DNA of 64,000 nt from Flavicella sp964230805. GTDB lineage: Bacteria > Bacteroidota > Bacteroidia > Flavobacteriales > Flavobacteriaceae. The stretch spans positions 76,490 to 140,489 of the forward strand of contig CAXRIA010000002.1 of NCBI GenBank assembly GCA_964230805.1, given 5' to 3'. The position numbers were made by a program, and so were the translations under genes. The notes beneath the pieces were generated by a model that saw nothing but the letters and a program-made list of their open reading frames with translations, made no database searches and was not told the DNA's origin. Every line of letters begins with the position of its first letter. Position 1 is the stretch's first letter. Shown in pieces: positions 25,732-34,513 of the stretch.

Positions 25732-26088
25732 ATGATAAAAATATACCACAACCCCCGTTGTAAAAAAAGTCGTGACGGAGTTGCGTATTTAGAAAATGCT
25801 CAAGTCGATTTTGAAATTATCAAATACTTAGAAACACCTCCGACCACAGAAGAAATACAAGAGCTCTTGGAAAAACTCAACTACACGCCTATTCAATTGG
25901 TGCGAAAAAATGAGGCTGTTTGGAAAGAAAACTACAAAGGAAAAGAATGGACCGACAACGAAATCGTACAAGCCTTGGCCAAATTTCCAAAGTTAATTGA
26001 ACGTCCTATTGTCATTAAAAAAAACAAAGCAGTGGTGGCAAGACCCACAGAAGCCATTGAAAATATATTGAAAAACGAAACGGTTTAA
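25732..26088 (+). CDS. arsC: ArsC-family arsenate reductase-like protein
   Basis: A 118-residue thioredoxin-fold protein of the ArsC/Spx superfamily. The catalytic cysteine is in YHNPRCKKSRDG at the N-terminus, and the family's RPI motif appears as LIERPIVIKKNKAVVARP. ArsC of this type normally uses glutathione and glutaredoxin. This organism makes bacillithiol (bshC is in the window), so the thiol partner, or even the arsenate role, is uncertain. No ars operon genes are nearby. It is the first of three closely spaced genes with the oxidase and HAD protein. Confidence 0.85.
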   Translation: MIKIYHNPRCKKSRDGVAYLENAQVDFEIIKYLETPPTTEEIQELLEKLNYTPIQLVRKNEAVWKENYKGKEWTDNEIVQALAKFPKLIERPIVIKKNKAVVARPTEAIENILKNETV

Positions 26089-26110
26089 AAAAATCCCCTA
26101 AAGAAAATAA

Positions 26111-27418
26111 ATGATTGTAAAAAAGAAAGGCCTTTGGAAAAGCTGGAATGAAAACATACAACATTCCTACGACAATTTGTACCAAATAACCACCGAACAA
26201 GAATTACAAAAAATCATTCAAAAGTCCGACAAAGTTCGCTTTTTCGGAAACAAACAATCTTCAGCAGACATCGGTGCCGGAATCGATACCTTGATTGACA
26301 TTCGTTCCTACGATAAAATCTTGTCCTACGACGAAGAAAAGAGACACATCACCGTACAAGCAGGAATTCGACTTGTGGACCTTATTGAGGCGGTAGAGGC
26401 CAAAGGTTGGTGCATTCCTTGCTTGCCTGACATCAACACCGTAACCTTGGGAGGCGCTTTGGCCACAGGAACCCATGGTACGAATGGAAAATTACTCGCA
26501 AGTTACGTACATAAATTGCGTGTCATCTTAGCAGACGGTTCCGTAAAAGAAATTTCAGAAGAAGATTCCTTAATGGACGCTTTCCGCGTTTCTTTAGGTG
26601 TTTTGGGTGTATTTTCTACAGTAACCTTTGCGTGCAAACCGAACTATACATTGCATGTAAAAGAAGCGCCTCAAAAAGACAACGACTGGATGGAAAACAT
26701 GTCCACCAACTTAACAAAATTTGATTTCTTACGAATTCTATGGCTTCCTCATACAGGCAAAGGATACCAAATCACCGGAAAAAAAATTCCTGCAGATACA
26801 GAAATTACAGAAAATTTGGGCCCCAATTACTTGCAATACCGCCGATCATTTTCAAAATTTCTTTACAAATACACCCATATTTTCCCATGGTTTACGGCGA
26901 TTGCCAATAAAATTCTAGGCCGCTTGTTCTTCAGTAGCAAGCGAGAACTCAAAGGATCTTTGTACCAAGCCACTGTGACCAAATCGAGAGGATCCACCAT
27001 TGAACTGGCTGAATGGACTGTGGACCTTGCTGTTTTTCCTCAAGTTTTTAAAGAACTCAAGAAAACCATCAATCAATGGAACAACAATGCTTTTATTCAC
27101 ATTCCCATGGATGTCCGATTTTTGGAAAAAGACACTTCTTGGTTGAGCTATGCCTACAACCGTGAAACAGTGACCATGGGTTGCGTTTCAAGAAATGCTT
27201 CCACTGCCGACAGCTATGAGGCCTTTAAAACCATTGAAAAAATCTTTATCAAATACAAAGGCCGACCCCATTGGGGAAAGCGTTTTCAAGCGAAAGATGC
27301 ACAGTTGAATGAAATTTACCCAAAATGGAAAGACTTTAAAAAGTTGCGAAAAGAACTCGATCCTACGAACAAGTTTCTCAATGGATATTTGAAGGAAGTC
27401 TTTAATGAAATGAATTAA
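26111..27418 (+). CDS. FAD-linked sugar-lactone oxidase (D-arabinono-1,4-lactone oxidase type)
   Basis: A 435-residue VAO/PCMH-type flavoprotein. The N-terminal FAD domain includes VRFFGNKQSSADIGAGIDTL and GGALATGTHGTNGK. The C-terminal ALO domain ends with the family motif KGRPHWGKRF. There is no histidine at the position of covalent FAD attachment that I can recognise with certainty. Relatives oxidise aldonolactones, alditols or similar polyols. It lies 22 nt after arsC and 1 nt before the HAD gene, so a sugar-related operon is plausible. Confidence 0.9.
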   Translation: MIVKKKGLWKSWNENIQHSYDNLYQITTEQELQKIIQKSDKVRFFGNKQSSADIGAGIDTLIDIRSYDKILSYDEEKRHITVQAGIRLVDLIEAVEAKGWCIPCLPDINTVTLGGALATGTHGTNGKLLASYVHKLRVILADGSVKEISEEDSLMDAFRVSLGVLGVFSTVTFACKPNYTLHVKEAPQKDNDWMENMSTNLTKFDFLRILWLPHTGKGYQITGKKIPADTEITENLGPNYLQYRRSFSKFLYKYTHIFPWFTAIANKILGRLFFSSKRELKGSLYQATVTKSRGSTIELAEWTVDLAVFPQVFKELKKTINQWNNNAFIHIPMDVRFLEKDTSWLSYAYNRETVTMGCVSRNASTADSYEAFKTIEKIFIKYKGRPHWGKRFQAKDAQLNEIYPKWKDFKKLRKELDPTNKFLNGYLKEVFNEMN

Positions 27419-27419
27419 G

Positions 27420-28088
27420 ATGACGAACGTGCCATTTCCTCCAGCAGTCCTTTTCGATTTTGACGGCGTAGTCGTTGACAGTTTTCAAGTCCACTTCAAC
27501 GCTTGGCAAAGCGCTTATTTTGAATTGTTTGGTAAATCTAAATTAGACTTTCCTCATAAAGAACTCTCCGGAAAGTCTCCCCTACTCATTGCAGAGTACA
27601 TCTGTGAACAAATCGATCAAAAAGACAAATCGGAACTATATTTTTCAACAAAAGCCGCGCATCTTCACAGCAACACCACGCCGCCTAGACTACTTCCTGG
27701 TGTGAAAGAAATACAGTCTTTTTTACAAGGTCTTAATATTCCGCATGGTATTGCAAGCAATGCAACCCGTCGTTTTATCAAAAACAGCATCTCACAGCTC
27801 GAACTGGGATTTTCAGAATTTTTAGGAATCGAAGATTACACGTATCCCAAACCGCATCCTGAGGCCTACCTCTCGCTGGCAAAAAAATTGGAAGTTCCTA
27901 CCGATAAATACCCACACACATGGGTTTTTGAGGACAGTATTACAGGTACAGAAGCCGCCAAAGAAGCAGGCATGTTCCCGGTGGGAATTTTAACCGTGAA
28001 TTCAAAAGAAACCATGGAAGCCGCCGGAAGCCAATTGGTATTCCCATCTTTACTAGAAGCTTGGAAATTCCTCAAAAAAAACGCTTAA
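27420..28088 (+). CDS. HAD hydrolase, beta-phosphoglucomutase-like
   Basis: A 222-residue HAD protein with motif I LFDFDGVVVDSF, a helical cap including FPHKELSGKSPLL, motif II ASNATRRF, motif III Lys in YPKPHPEAYL and motif IV FEDSITGTEAAKEAG. This set is typical of the beta-phosphoglucomutase and sugar-phosphatase group. The start is one base after the stop of the FAD oxidase, so translation is likely coupled. A sugar-phosphate substrate is inferred from the neighbour. Confidence 0.9.
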   Translation: MTNVPFPPAVLFDFDGVVVDSFQVHFNAWQSAYFELFGKSKLDFPHKELSGKSPLLIAEYICEQIDQKDKSELYFSTKAAHLHSNTTPPRLLPGVKEIQSFLQGLNIPHGIASNATRRFIKNSISQLELGFSEFLGIEDYTYPKPHPEAYLSLAKKLEVPTDKYPHTWVFEDSITGTEAAKEAGMFPVGILTVNSKETMEAAGSQLVFPSLLEAWKFLKKNA

Positions 28089-28125
28089 TTCTTTTTTGCA
28101 GTCAGAAGAGACGTTCTCTGTTTTT

Positions 28126-28605
28126 TTAAAACACCTGCAAATCTTCCAATTCGATTTGAAGATCGTATTGCAAATCTTCATGCAAAGCATGGATTTTATT
28201 CTCAATAGACTTCAGCTCTCGCAGGTACAAATTGTTGAGCAACCTATTGTATTTTATGGACGGACGAACCGCTTTTAGCTTATCACAAAAATACAACAAC
28301 AAAACCACCTCTGTTTCCTTGTTTTTTGCATAACGAATGTTTGTCTTGACCCCTCTTAAAATTTTCCGAATGGTTTTTTTCATGTAGAAATAACTCTTCG
28401 AATTGATGGTTTCAAACTGAGCGTCTATTTCTTTCTGTACTGTATGAATAAAACGATCTTGATCGTGGGCTTCAAAGAGCAAATAGGTAAGCAATTCCTT
28501 GTTCTCTTTTTTAAATTTTGCCAATTGCAAACACAAAGACAATAAATCCTCTCTATCTGCATGTATCAACTCAGATTTCAATTCGCGCAAAGAAGCTGCT
28601 TTCAT
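28126..28605 (-). CDS. Conserved protein of unknown function (159 aa)
   Basis: A 159-residue, highly charged and helical protein beginning MKAASLRELKSELIHADREDL. It has a long predicted helical middle (VQKEIDAQFETINSKSYFYM, then MKKTIRKILRGVKTNIRYAKNK) and ends DLQYDLQIELEDLQVF. No catalytic motif, membrane segment or signal peptide is visible. I recognise it as a type of protein found in Flavobacteriaceae but cannot assign a role. It is transcribed alone and converges on the HAD gene. Confidence 0.8.
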   Translation of the reverse strand: MKAASLRELKSELIHADREDLLSLCLQLAKFKKENKELLTYLLFEAHDQDRFIHTVQKEIDAQFETINSKSYFYMKKTIRKILRGVKTNIRYAKNKETEVVLLLYFCDKLKAVRPSIKYNRLLNNLYLRELKSIENKIHALHEDLQYDLQIELEDLQVF

Positions 28606-28666
28606 AGAATAAAATTAAGTGTGGAATGGAAAATTACAAAAAATTGCGAAAGCAAGAGCAAAAACA

Positions 28667-28702
28667 AAAAAAGGACTGCAATTTAAATTGCAGTCCTTTT
28701 TT
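28667..28702. terminator. Perfect 36-bp palindromic terminator
   Basis: Arms of 18 nt (AAAAAAGGACTGCAATTT and its exact complement) meet at the centre without a spacer. The structure ends in a T run on each strand. It lies downstream of the 53-aa gene and upstream of the 159-aa gene. Confidence 0.85.
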
Positions 28703-28721
28703 ACGCGCTTTCGTCAAGCCT

Positions 28722-28883
28722 TTATTTTTTTGACTTCGCTTCTTTTCTCAATTGTAAGTTTTCCATAACCGTACCTCCTATCCAGTAAGGCACAACAAAG
28801 GTTAACAAAAATATCAACAACCAAAAACCAGCTGTAAACACAAAAAGAAAAGCTAAAAATCCGAAGTATTGAGATGCGTCCAT
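28722..28883 (-). CDS. Small membrane protein (53 aa)
   Basis: Translation of the minus strand gives a 53-residue protein beginning MDASQYFGFL, with one or two hydrophobic helices (about 9-33) and a basic C-terminus ending RKEAKSKK. A -7 box (TATTTTTG) lies upstream and a perfect terminator downstream, so it has its own transcription unit. The function is unknown. It could be a small regulatory or scaffold protein of the inner membrane, but nothing in the sequence decides this. Confidence 0.7.
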   Translation of the reverse strand: MDASQYFGFLAFLFVFTAGFWLLIFLLTFVVPYWIGGTVMENLQLRKEAKSKK

Positions 28884-28914
28884 AATAATTTTAACAAATA
28901 GTTTAAATACAGTA

Positions 28915-28922
28915 CAAAAATA
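28915..28922 (-). promoter_or_regulatory. -7 box TATTTTTG of the 53-aa membrane protein
   Basis: Exact TAnnTTTG match on the minus strand about 30 nt before the ATG at 28883. Confidence 0.5.
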
Positions 28923-29036
28923 CTACTTTTTTCAAATTAGCCACCATTTTACGATGCTATTTTTTCTGGAATCTCAAAAAGAAAATCCCACAGCTACAAA
29001 AAATAAAATTTCGCAACTTCAAGGCAGTGCATTTCG

Positions 29037-29044
29037 TATATTTG
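29037..29044 (+). promoter_or_regulatory. -7 box TATATTTG of fumC
   Basis: Exact TAnnTTTG match about 80 nt upstream of the fumC ATG. It lies inside the N-terminal extension of the open frame, which supports the shorter start. Confidence 0.5.
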
Positions 29045-29122
29045 TATCGTTTGAAATGCTCTGGATGTGTAAAAAGATCCATTGTCATTCCAAAAAATTA
29101 CAGAATTACAAACACACCACAG

Positions 29123-30520
29123 ATGGATTATAGAATAGAAAAAGACACCATGGGAGAAGTAAAAGTTCCCGCGGACAAATATTGGGGTGCACAAACAGAG
29201 CGCTCTAGAAACAACTTTAAAATAGGCGCTAGCGCTTCCATGCCACTTGAAATTGTGTACGGTTTTGCGTACTTAAAAAAAGCGGCCGCACATGCCAACT
29301 GTGATTTGGGAGTTTTGGAAGCGAAAAAAAGAGATTTGATATCCCAAGCCTGTGATGAAATATTAGCTGGAAAACACGACGATCAATTTCCTTTGGTTAT
29401 TTGGCAAACAGGTTCCGGTACCCAAAGCAATATGAATTGCAATGAGGTCATTGCCAACAGAGCTCAAGAACTGGCCGGTGGAACCATTGGAAAGGGAGAA
29501 AAAACCATTCAACCCAATGATGATGTAAACAAATCGCAATCATCAAACGACACTTTTCCAACGGGAATGCACATTGCTTGCTACAAAATGATTGTGGAAA
29601 CCACCATTCCTGGTATCGAAAAACTACGCGACACACTGCAAGCCAAATCAGAGGCTTTCAAAGATGTGGTTAAAATTGGTCGTACCCACTTGATGGACGC
29701 GACGCCTTTGACAATTGGACAAGAATTTTCGGGTTATGTTTCCCAATTAAACCACGGCTTAAAAGCGCTAAAAAACACCCTAGCACACTTATCGGAACTG
29801 GCACTTGGAGGAACAGCCGTAGGAACAGGCTTAAACACCCCAGCCGGTTACGACGTTTTGGTTGCCAAAAAAATAGCTGAATTTACCGGTTTGCCCTTTG
29901 TAACCGCTGAAAACAAATTTGAAGCATTGGCAGCACATGATGCCATTGTAGAATCACATGCCGCACTCAAACAAATTGCCGTGTCGTTGAATAAAATTGC
30001 CAACGACATCCGTATGATGGCCTCAGGGCCTCGTTCTGGAATTGGAGAATTAATTCTCCCCGCAAATGAACCAGGATCTTCCATCATGCCTGGAAAAGTA
30101 AATCCTACGCAATGTGAGGCCATTACTATGGTTTGTGCGCAAGTAATGGGGAACGACGTTGCTGTAACTGTGGCAGGGACACAAGGTCACTACGAACTAA
30201 ATGTTTTCAAACCTGTAATGGCAGCCAATTTGTTACAATCGGCAAGACTCATTGGTGATGCCTGTGTTTCTTTTGAAGAAAACTGTGCTTACGGAATTGA
30301 ACCAAACCACAAGGTCATCAAAGAATTGCTCAACAATTCCCTCATGCTTGTCACGGCTTTGAACACAAAAATAGGGTACTACAAAGCCGCTGAAATCGCC
30401 AATACCGCGCATAAAAACGGAACCACTTTAAAGGAAGAAGCCGTTCGTTTGGGTTATGTAACACCGGAAGAGTACGACGCATGGGTAAAACCTGAAGACA
30501 TGATTGGTAGTTTGCAATAA
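29123..30520 (+). CDS. fumC: Fumarate hydratase class II
   Basis: A 465-residue homotetrameric fumarase interconverting fumarate and malate in the TCA cycle. The start MDYRIEKDTMGEVKVPADKY is typical. Conserved blocks are GSGTQSNMN, TFPTGMHIA, GRTHLMDATPLT and the signature loop GSSIMPGKVNP with the catalytic serine. The longer frame to 29027 would include the -7 box and gives no conserved residues. It ends at a clear terminator. Class II needs no iron-sulfur cluster and is stable in air. Confidence 0.96.
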   Translation: MDYRIEKDTMGEVKVPADKYWGAQTERSRNNFKIGASASMPLEIVYGFAYLKKAAAHANCDLGVLEAKKRDLISQACDEILAGKHDDQFPLVIWQTGSGTQSNMNCNEVIANRAQELAGGTIGKGEKTIQPNDDVNKSQSSNDTFPTGMHIACYKMIVETTIPGIEKLRDTLQAKSEAFKDVVKIGRTHLMDATPLTIGQEFSGYVSQLNHGLKALKNTLAHLSELALGGTAVGTGLNTPAGYDVLVAKKIAEFTGLPFVTAENKFEALAAHDAIVESHAALKQIAVSLNKIANDIRMMASGPRSGIGELILPANEPGSSIMPGKVNPTQCEAITMVCAQVMGNDVAVTVAGTQGHYELNVFKPVMAANLLQSARLIGDACVSFEENCAYGIEPNHKVIKELLNNSLMLVTALNTKIGYYKAAEIANTAHKNGTTLKEEAVRLGYVTPEEYDAWVKPEDMIGSLQ

Positions 30521-30540
30521 ACTACACAAATTCTACAAAT

Positions 30541-30568
30541 AAAAAGGGTACTGAATAGTACCCTTTTT
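30541..30568. terminator. Terminator after fumC
   Basis: A perfect 12-bp stem (AAAAAGGGTACT / AGTACCCTTTTT) with the 4-nt loop GAAT and T-rich downstream sequence. It is shared by the convergent fumC and alkB genes. Confidence 0.9.
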
Positions 30569-30604
30569 GTATTTTTTATCTCAGAAAACACGCTGAATGC
30601 ACCC

Positions 30605-31225
30605 CTAAACTTTTCCGTTTGTCAGTGTGCGAAAAGTCAAGTTGATCCGTGGCGTGTGTACTTTTTTTGTTTTTGGCAAACTGTGTACCCAATGTTTTTG
30701 GGTTGTTCCTTTCATTACCAACAAACTTCCTTTTTCCAATACAAGTGCTACTTTCTGTTTGCGTTCTTTGTGTTTGAAAACAAAATTTCGTTCGGCCCCA
30801 AAACTCAAGGATGCAATGGCTCCATATTCTTTCATTTCCCTTTCGTCATCTGCGTGCCACCCCATTCCTTCATTTCCTGTTGGATAAAAATTCAACAAAC
30901 AGGAATTGAACCATTCACCTGTTTTCTGCTCCACCAATTCTTTCAAACGCAATAAGGCAGGGATCCAAGGCAAAGCATCTCTCTTGATATTTGCATAAGT
31001 ATACGATACTTCTTTATCTGCGTACAGGGCGACTTTTCGCGTCAAAACGTGGTGTTGCCCAAAAAGTTGTACTGCATCATTTTCCCAGGCTATATTATCG
31101 GAAAATTCACGCATGTAATGTTGCGCTTCTTCTGAGGAAAATAAAGGCCCATAGTAGTAGACCTCACCGTCAAAAGGCAACTTATTGGACAAAATATTGG
31201 CGTCAAATAAGTTCATAAATATCAC
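30605..31225 (-). CDS. alkB: AlkB-family 2-oxoglutarate/Fe(II) dioxygenase
   Basis: A 206-residue oxygenase that likely removes alkyl groups from N1-methyladenine and N3-methylcytosine in DNA or RNA. The iron ligands are the His and Asp of WHADDE and a later His in HWVHSLPKTKK. The arginines in PRINLTFR bind 2-oxoglutarate. It resembles the plant- and human-like ALKBH2/3 branch more than E. coli AlkB. The start ATG overlaps the opB stop in ATGA; another in-frame ATG is 9 nt further on. Confidence 0.9.
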   Translation of the reverse strand: MIFMNLFDANILSNKLPFDGEVYYYGPLFSSEEAQHYMREFSDNIAWENDAVQLFGQHHVLTRKVALYADKEVSYTYANIKRDALPWIPALLRLKELVEQKTGEWFNSCLLNFYPTGNEGMGWHADDEREMKEYGAIASLSFGAERNFVFKHKERKQKVALVLEKGSLLVMKGTTQKHWVHSLPKTKKVHTPRINLTFRTLTNGKV

Positions 31226-33387
31226 ATTTGCATCCCTTCCAAATCTAATAAAAATACATAATCTCTCGCCACTTCTTTCAACGCATCAAATCTTCCCGAA
31301 GCACCTCCATGTCCTGTTTCCATATCGGTATGCATCAATATTTTTTGATTGCCGGTATGATGTGCTCTCAACTTGGCAATCCATTTGGCAGGTTCCCAAT
31401 ACTGCACCTGTGAGTCGTGCAATCCTGTGGTGATCAAAATATTTGGATAGGCTTGTTTTTTGACATTGTCATAGGGAGAATAGGATTTGATGTACTCGTA
31501 GTATTCTTCCGCATTGGGGTTCCCCCATTCATCGTACTCACCGGTTGTCAAAGGAATGGATTCATCGAGCATGGTAGATACCACGTCGACAAAAGGTACC
31601 GCAGCAATGACCCCCTTGTACAATTCAGGATTCATATTCACCACAACCCCCATCAACAGACCTCCTGCAGAACCTCCCATCGCATACAAATGTTCTTCAG
31701 ATGTGTACCCTTCAGAGATCAAAAATTTACTGCAATCTATAAAGTCTGTAAACGTATTTCTTTTTTTGAGAAGTTTTCCATCCTCATACCAATTTCTTCC
31801 CAAATATTCACTTCCGCGAACATGTGCAATGGCATAGACAAAACCTCTGTCTAAAAGTGTCAATCGCGTGGTACTAAAACTCGCATCAATGGTATGTCCA
31901 TACGACCCATAAGCATACAATAGCAACGGCGTATCTTGATTCATTTTGGTGTTTTTGTGATACACGAGAGAAACGGCTACTTTTTTTCCGTCTCGAGCTG
32001 GGACCCATATTCTTTTGGACACATAATTTTCCTTGTGAAATTTCCCTCCCAAAACTTCTTGTTCTTTTTTGATTTCTTTGGAACGATCGTCCATATGGAA
32101 ATCAATTACAGAACTTGGCGTAGTCATCGAATTGTATCCATAACGCAATACTTCCGTATCAAATTCTGGATTGGCATAGACATAAGCTGCATAGGTTTCT
32201 TCACCAAATGGCAGGTAATAATCTTCGGTACCGTCCCATTTTTTGATTCTAATTTTGTTCAGACCATCACTACGCTCTTCGAGTACCAAATAGTTCTTAA
32301 AAATAGAAATATCTTCCAAAAGAACCGCTTCTCTGTGCGCAATTACCTCTACCCAATTTTCTTTGTCCGTTTGAGTTACCGGGGTTTTCATCAATTTAAA
32401 ATTTGTAGCCCCGTCTTTGTTAGTAAGCACATAGAATGCGTCTTCGAAATGGGCAATACTGTATTCCAAATCCTTTTCTCTGGGTTGGAATACACGAAAC
32501 TCCCCTGCCGGATCGTCCGCCTCTAAAATTCGATATTCTGTCGATAAGGTACTGTAGGCTCCTATTACCAAAAAGGCTTGAGACTTTGATTTTGTTATGT
32601 AAACCCCAAAAGTGTCGTCTTTTTCTTCGTATACCAATACATCGTCGGAAGCTGGAGTACCCAAAATATGCCGGTAAATTTGACTGCTTCGCAAGGTTAT
32701 CGGATCTTTCTTTGTGTAAAAAAAAGTTTGATTGTCATTGGCCCATACACCTCCTCCTGTCGTATTTTCAATCACCTCTGCATATACCTCCTCCGTCTGA
32801 AGATCTTTTACATGAAGCACGTATTGTCTTCTACTCACCTTATCTACACCATAAATCACTTTGGTATTATCCGGACTCACTGAAAGCCCTCCTAAGTTGA
32901 AGTAATCATGACCCTTTGCCATTTCATTCACATCAAAAAGAACTTCCTCTTCTACATCCAAAGAACCTTTTTTACGTGTATAAATGGGGTATTGCCCACC
33001 TTTCTCGTAGCGAGTGATGTAGTAATAGCCATTTTTATAATAGGGAACAGAAGTATCGTCTTCTTTGATTCTGGATTTCATTTCTTCAAAAACTTCTTGT
33101 TGAAATTTTTGAGTATGTTTCAATTCTGTTGCTAAATACTGATTTTCCGCTTCCAGATAAGCCACCACTTTTTGAGTAGCTTCATCGGGAGTATCTGCAT
33201 TCTTTTGCGCATCTGTCAAACGCATCCAGTGGTAGTTGTCAATTCGGACATCGCCATGTTTTTCGAAGGTTGTTGGAATTTTTTCAGCAATGGGAGCTGA
33301 CAGCTTTGTTTCTATCATTTTGTTTGAATTACAAGAGGACACAAAAATAAGTGATATAATTCCCAATCCTGCATTTATTTTAAACAT
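31222..33387 (-). CDS. ptrB: Oligopeptidase B, S9 family, predicted lipoprotein
   Basis: A 721-residue prolyl-oligopeptidase-family serine peptidase cutting after basic residues in short peptides. The N-terminus has a signal peptide and lipobox VSSC near residue 19, so it is anchored to a membrane. The beta-propeller spans roughly residues 80-430, and the catalytic domain holds LLYAYGSYGHTI, the serine in GGSAGGLLMG, and the His in TDMETGHGGASG. Length is typical. It is coupled by ATGA to alkB and divergent from ybaB. Confidence 0.95.
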   Translation of the reverse strand: MFKINAGLGIISLIFVSSCNSNKMIETKLSAPIAEKIPTTFEKHGDVRIDNYHWMRLTDAQKNADTPDEATQKVVAYLEAENQYLATELKHTQKFQQEVFEEMKSRIKEDDTSVPYYKNGYYYITRYEKGGQYPIYTRKKGSLDVEEEVLFDVNEMAKGHDYFNLGGLSVSPDNTKVIYGVDKVSRRQYVLHVKDLQTEEVYAEVIENTTGGGVWANDNQTFFYTKKDPITLRSSQIYRHILGTPASDDVLVYEEKDDTFGVYITKSKSQAFLVIGAYSTLSTEYRILEADDPAGEFRVFQPREKDLEYSIAHFEDAFYVLTNKDGATNFKLMKTPVTQTDKENWVEVIAHREAVLLEDISIFKNYLVLEERSDGLNKIRIKKWDGTEDYYLPFGEETYAAYVYANPEFDTEVLRYGYNSMTTPSSVIDFHMDDRSKEIKKEQEVLGGKFHKENYVSKRIWVPARDGKKVAVSLVYHKNTKMNQDTPLLLYAYGSYGHTIDASFSTTRLTLLDRGFVYAIAHVRGSEYLGRNWYEDGKLLKKRNTFTDFIDCSKFLISEGYTSEEHLYAMGGSAGGLLMGVVVNMNPELYKGVIAAVPFVDVVSTMLDESIPLTTGEYDEWGNPNAEEYYEYIKSYSPYDNVKKQAYPNILITTGLHDSQVQYWEPAKWIAKLRAHHTGNQKILMHTDMETGHGGASGRFDALKEVARDYVFLLDLEGMQM

Positions 33388-33418
33388 TTAAAAAAGTTTT
33401 CTATGCGATACAATTTAG

Positions 33419-33426
33419 TAAATTTG
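33419..33426 (+). promoter_or_regulatory. -7 box TAAATTTG of ybaB
   Basis: Exact TAnnTTTG match 17 nt before the ybaB ATG. Confidence 0.5.
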
Positions 33427-33443
33427 TAAAAAAAAGAAATCAT

Positions 33444-33767
33444 ATGTTTGGAAAAATGGGTGATATGATGCGCAAAATAGAAGACGCGCAAAAAAAAGTA
33501 GCTGACACAAAGGAACGTTTGGATACTGTTTTCGTGGATGGTATTTCTGGAAATGGGATGGTTGTGGTTACAGCAACAGCCAACAGAGAAATCAAAAACA
33601 TCGCCATTGACGATAGTATCCTAGAAGACAAAGAAGCCTTGGAAGACTATTTGATTTTAGCTACAAACGATGCGATCCAAAAAGCAAGTGCGATTAACGA
33701 ACAAGAAATGGCTGCCGTGGCGAAAGAGAACATGCCAAATATTCCCGGAATGGACCTGTTCAAATAA
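33444..33767 (+). CDS. YbaB/EbfC nucleoid-associated protein
   Basis: A 107-residue DNA-binding protein of the YbaB family. It forms dimers with a helical tweezers shape and binds the nucleoid; in other bacteria it is often next to dnaX-recR. Here the N-terminal helix FGKMGDMMRKIEDAQKKV, the central GISGNGMVVVTATANREIKNI and the C-terminal helix NDAIQKASAINEQEMAAV match the fold. It is monocistronic between opB and cmk. Confidence 0.9.
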   Translation: MFGKMGDMMRKIEDAQKKVADTKERLDTVFVDGISGNGMVVVTATANREIKNIAIDDSILEDKEALEDYLILATNDAIQKASAINEQEMAAVAKENMPNIPGMDLFK

Positions 33768-33826
33768 CAAGGTATTCGCTAATTTATTCTTGCTTTTGGC
33801 TTGAGATTGCTTGTGACTTCAAAATT

Positions 33827-34513
33827 TCACAATTTCTTTGCTACCAACTCGTAAATCAAAGAGAATTGTGCTTCTTTTGTCAGATCAGAATTGTCAATTT
33901 CAATAGCATCGGGCGCTTTTACCAGTGGCGAATCTTTTCGGTTGGAATCTTCGTAATCTCTGGTAACAACGTTTTCAAGAATGTCCTCGTATCGAACCTC
34001 TTCTCCTTTTGCCCGCAATTCGTCAAAACGTCGTTGTGCCCTTTTATCAGCTGAGGCCGTTAAAAATAATTTGAGCTCCGCATCTGGAAAAACAACCGTC
34101 CCAATATCTCTTCCATCCATCACCACTCCTTTATTTTTACCCATTTCTTTTTGAATAACTACCAATTTCCTACGCACTTCTGGAACAGAGGCTACCTTAC
34201 TTACATAATTGGACACCTCCAAACTTCGGATTTCCTTTTCTACACAAACGCCATTCAGATAAGCCTCCGCAAATCCGGCTTGCTCACTAAAAACAAAATT
34301 CAATTCTATCGATGCCAAAGAAGCAATTAATTTCTCCTTAAAAAATTCGTGTGCATTGATGTAATTGTTTCGCATAGCAAAAAGCGAAACCATCCGATAC
34401 ATGGCTCCTGTATCTACATACACATAGCCCAATTTGTTTGCAAGTTCTTTCGCAATGGTACTTTTTCCAGTAGAAGAATAACCATCAATGGCAATTGTAA
34501 TTTTTTTTCTCAT
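33827..34513 (-). CDS. cmk: (d)CMP kinase
   Basis: A 228-residue nucleotide kinase phosphorylating CMP and dCMP. The P-loop is IDGYSSTGKSTIAKELA at the N-terminus, followed by the CMP-binding YVDTGAMYRMVSL and the conserved GRDIGTVVFPDAELKLFLTAS. The lid contains RRFDELRAKGE and RDYEDSNRKDSPL. Its ATG overlaps the porQ stop by ATGA. The porQ-cmk order is familiar in Flavobacteriaceae, although no direct functional link is known. Confidence 0.96.
   Translation of the reverse strand: MRKKITIAIDGYSSTGKSTIAKELANKLGYVYVDTGAMYRMVSLFAMRNNYINAHEFFKEKLIASLASIELNFVFSEQAGFAEAYLNGVCVEKEIRSLEVSNYVSKVASVPEVRRKLVVIQKEMGKNKGVVMDGRDIGTVVFPDAELKLFLTASADKRAQRRFDELRAKGEEVRYEDILENVVTRDYEDSNRKDSPLVKAPDAIEIDNSDLTKEAQFSLIYELVAKKL

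Noticed and set aside
31936..32526. 196-residue plus-strand frame opposite oligopeptidase B.
   Set aside because: The composition (Phe-, Ile- and Arg-rich with no domain) is what results from reading the antisense of a conserved gene.
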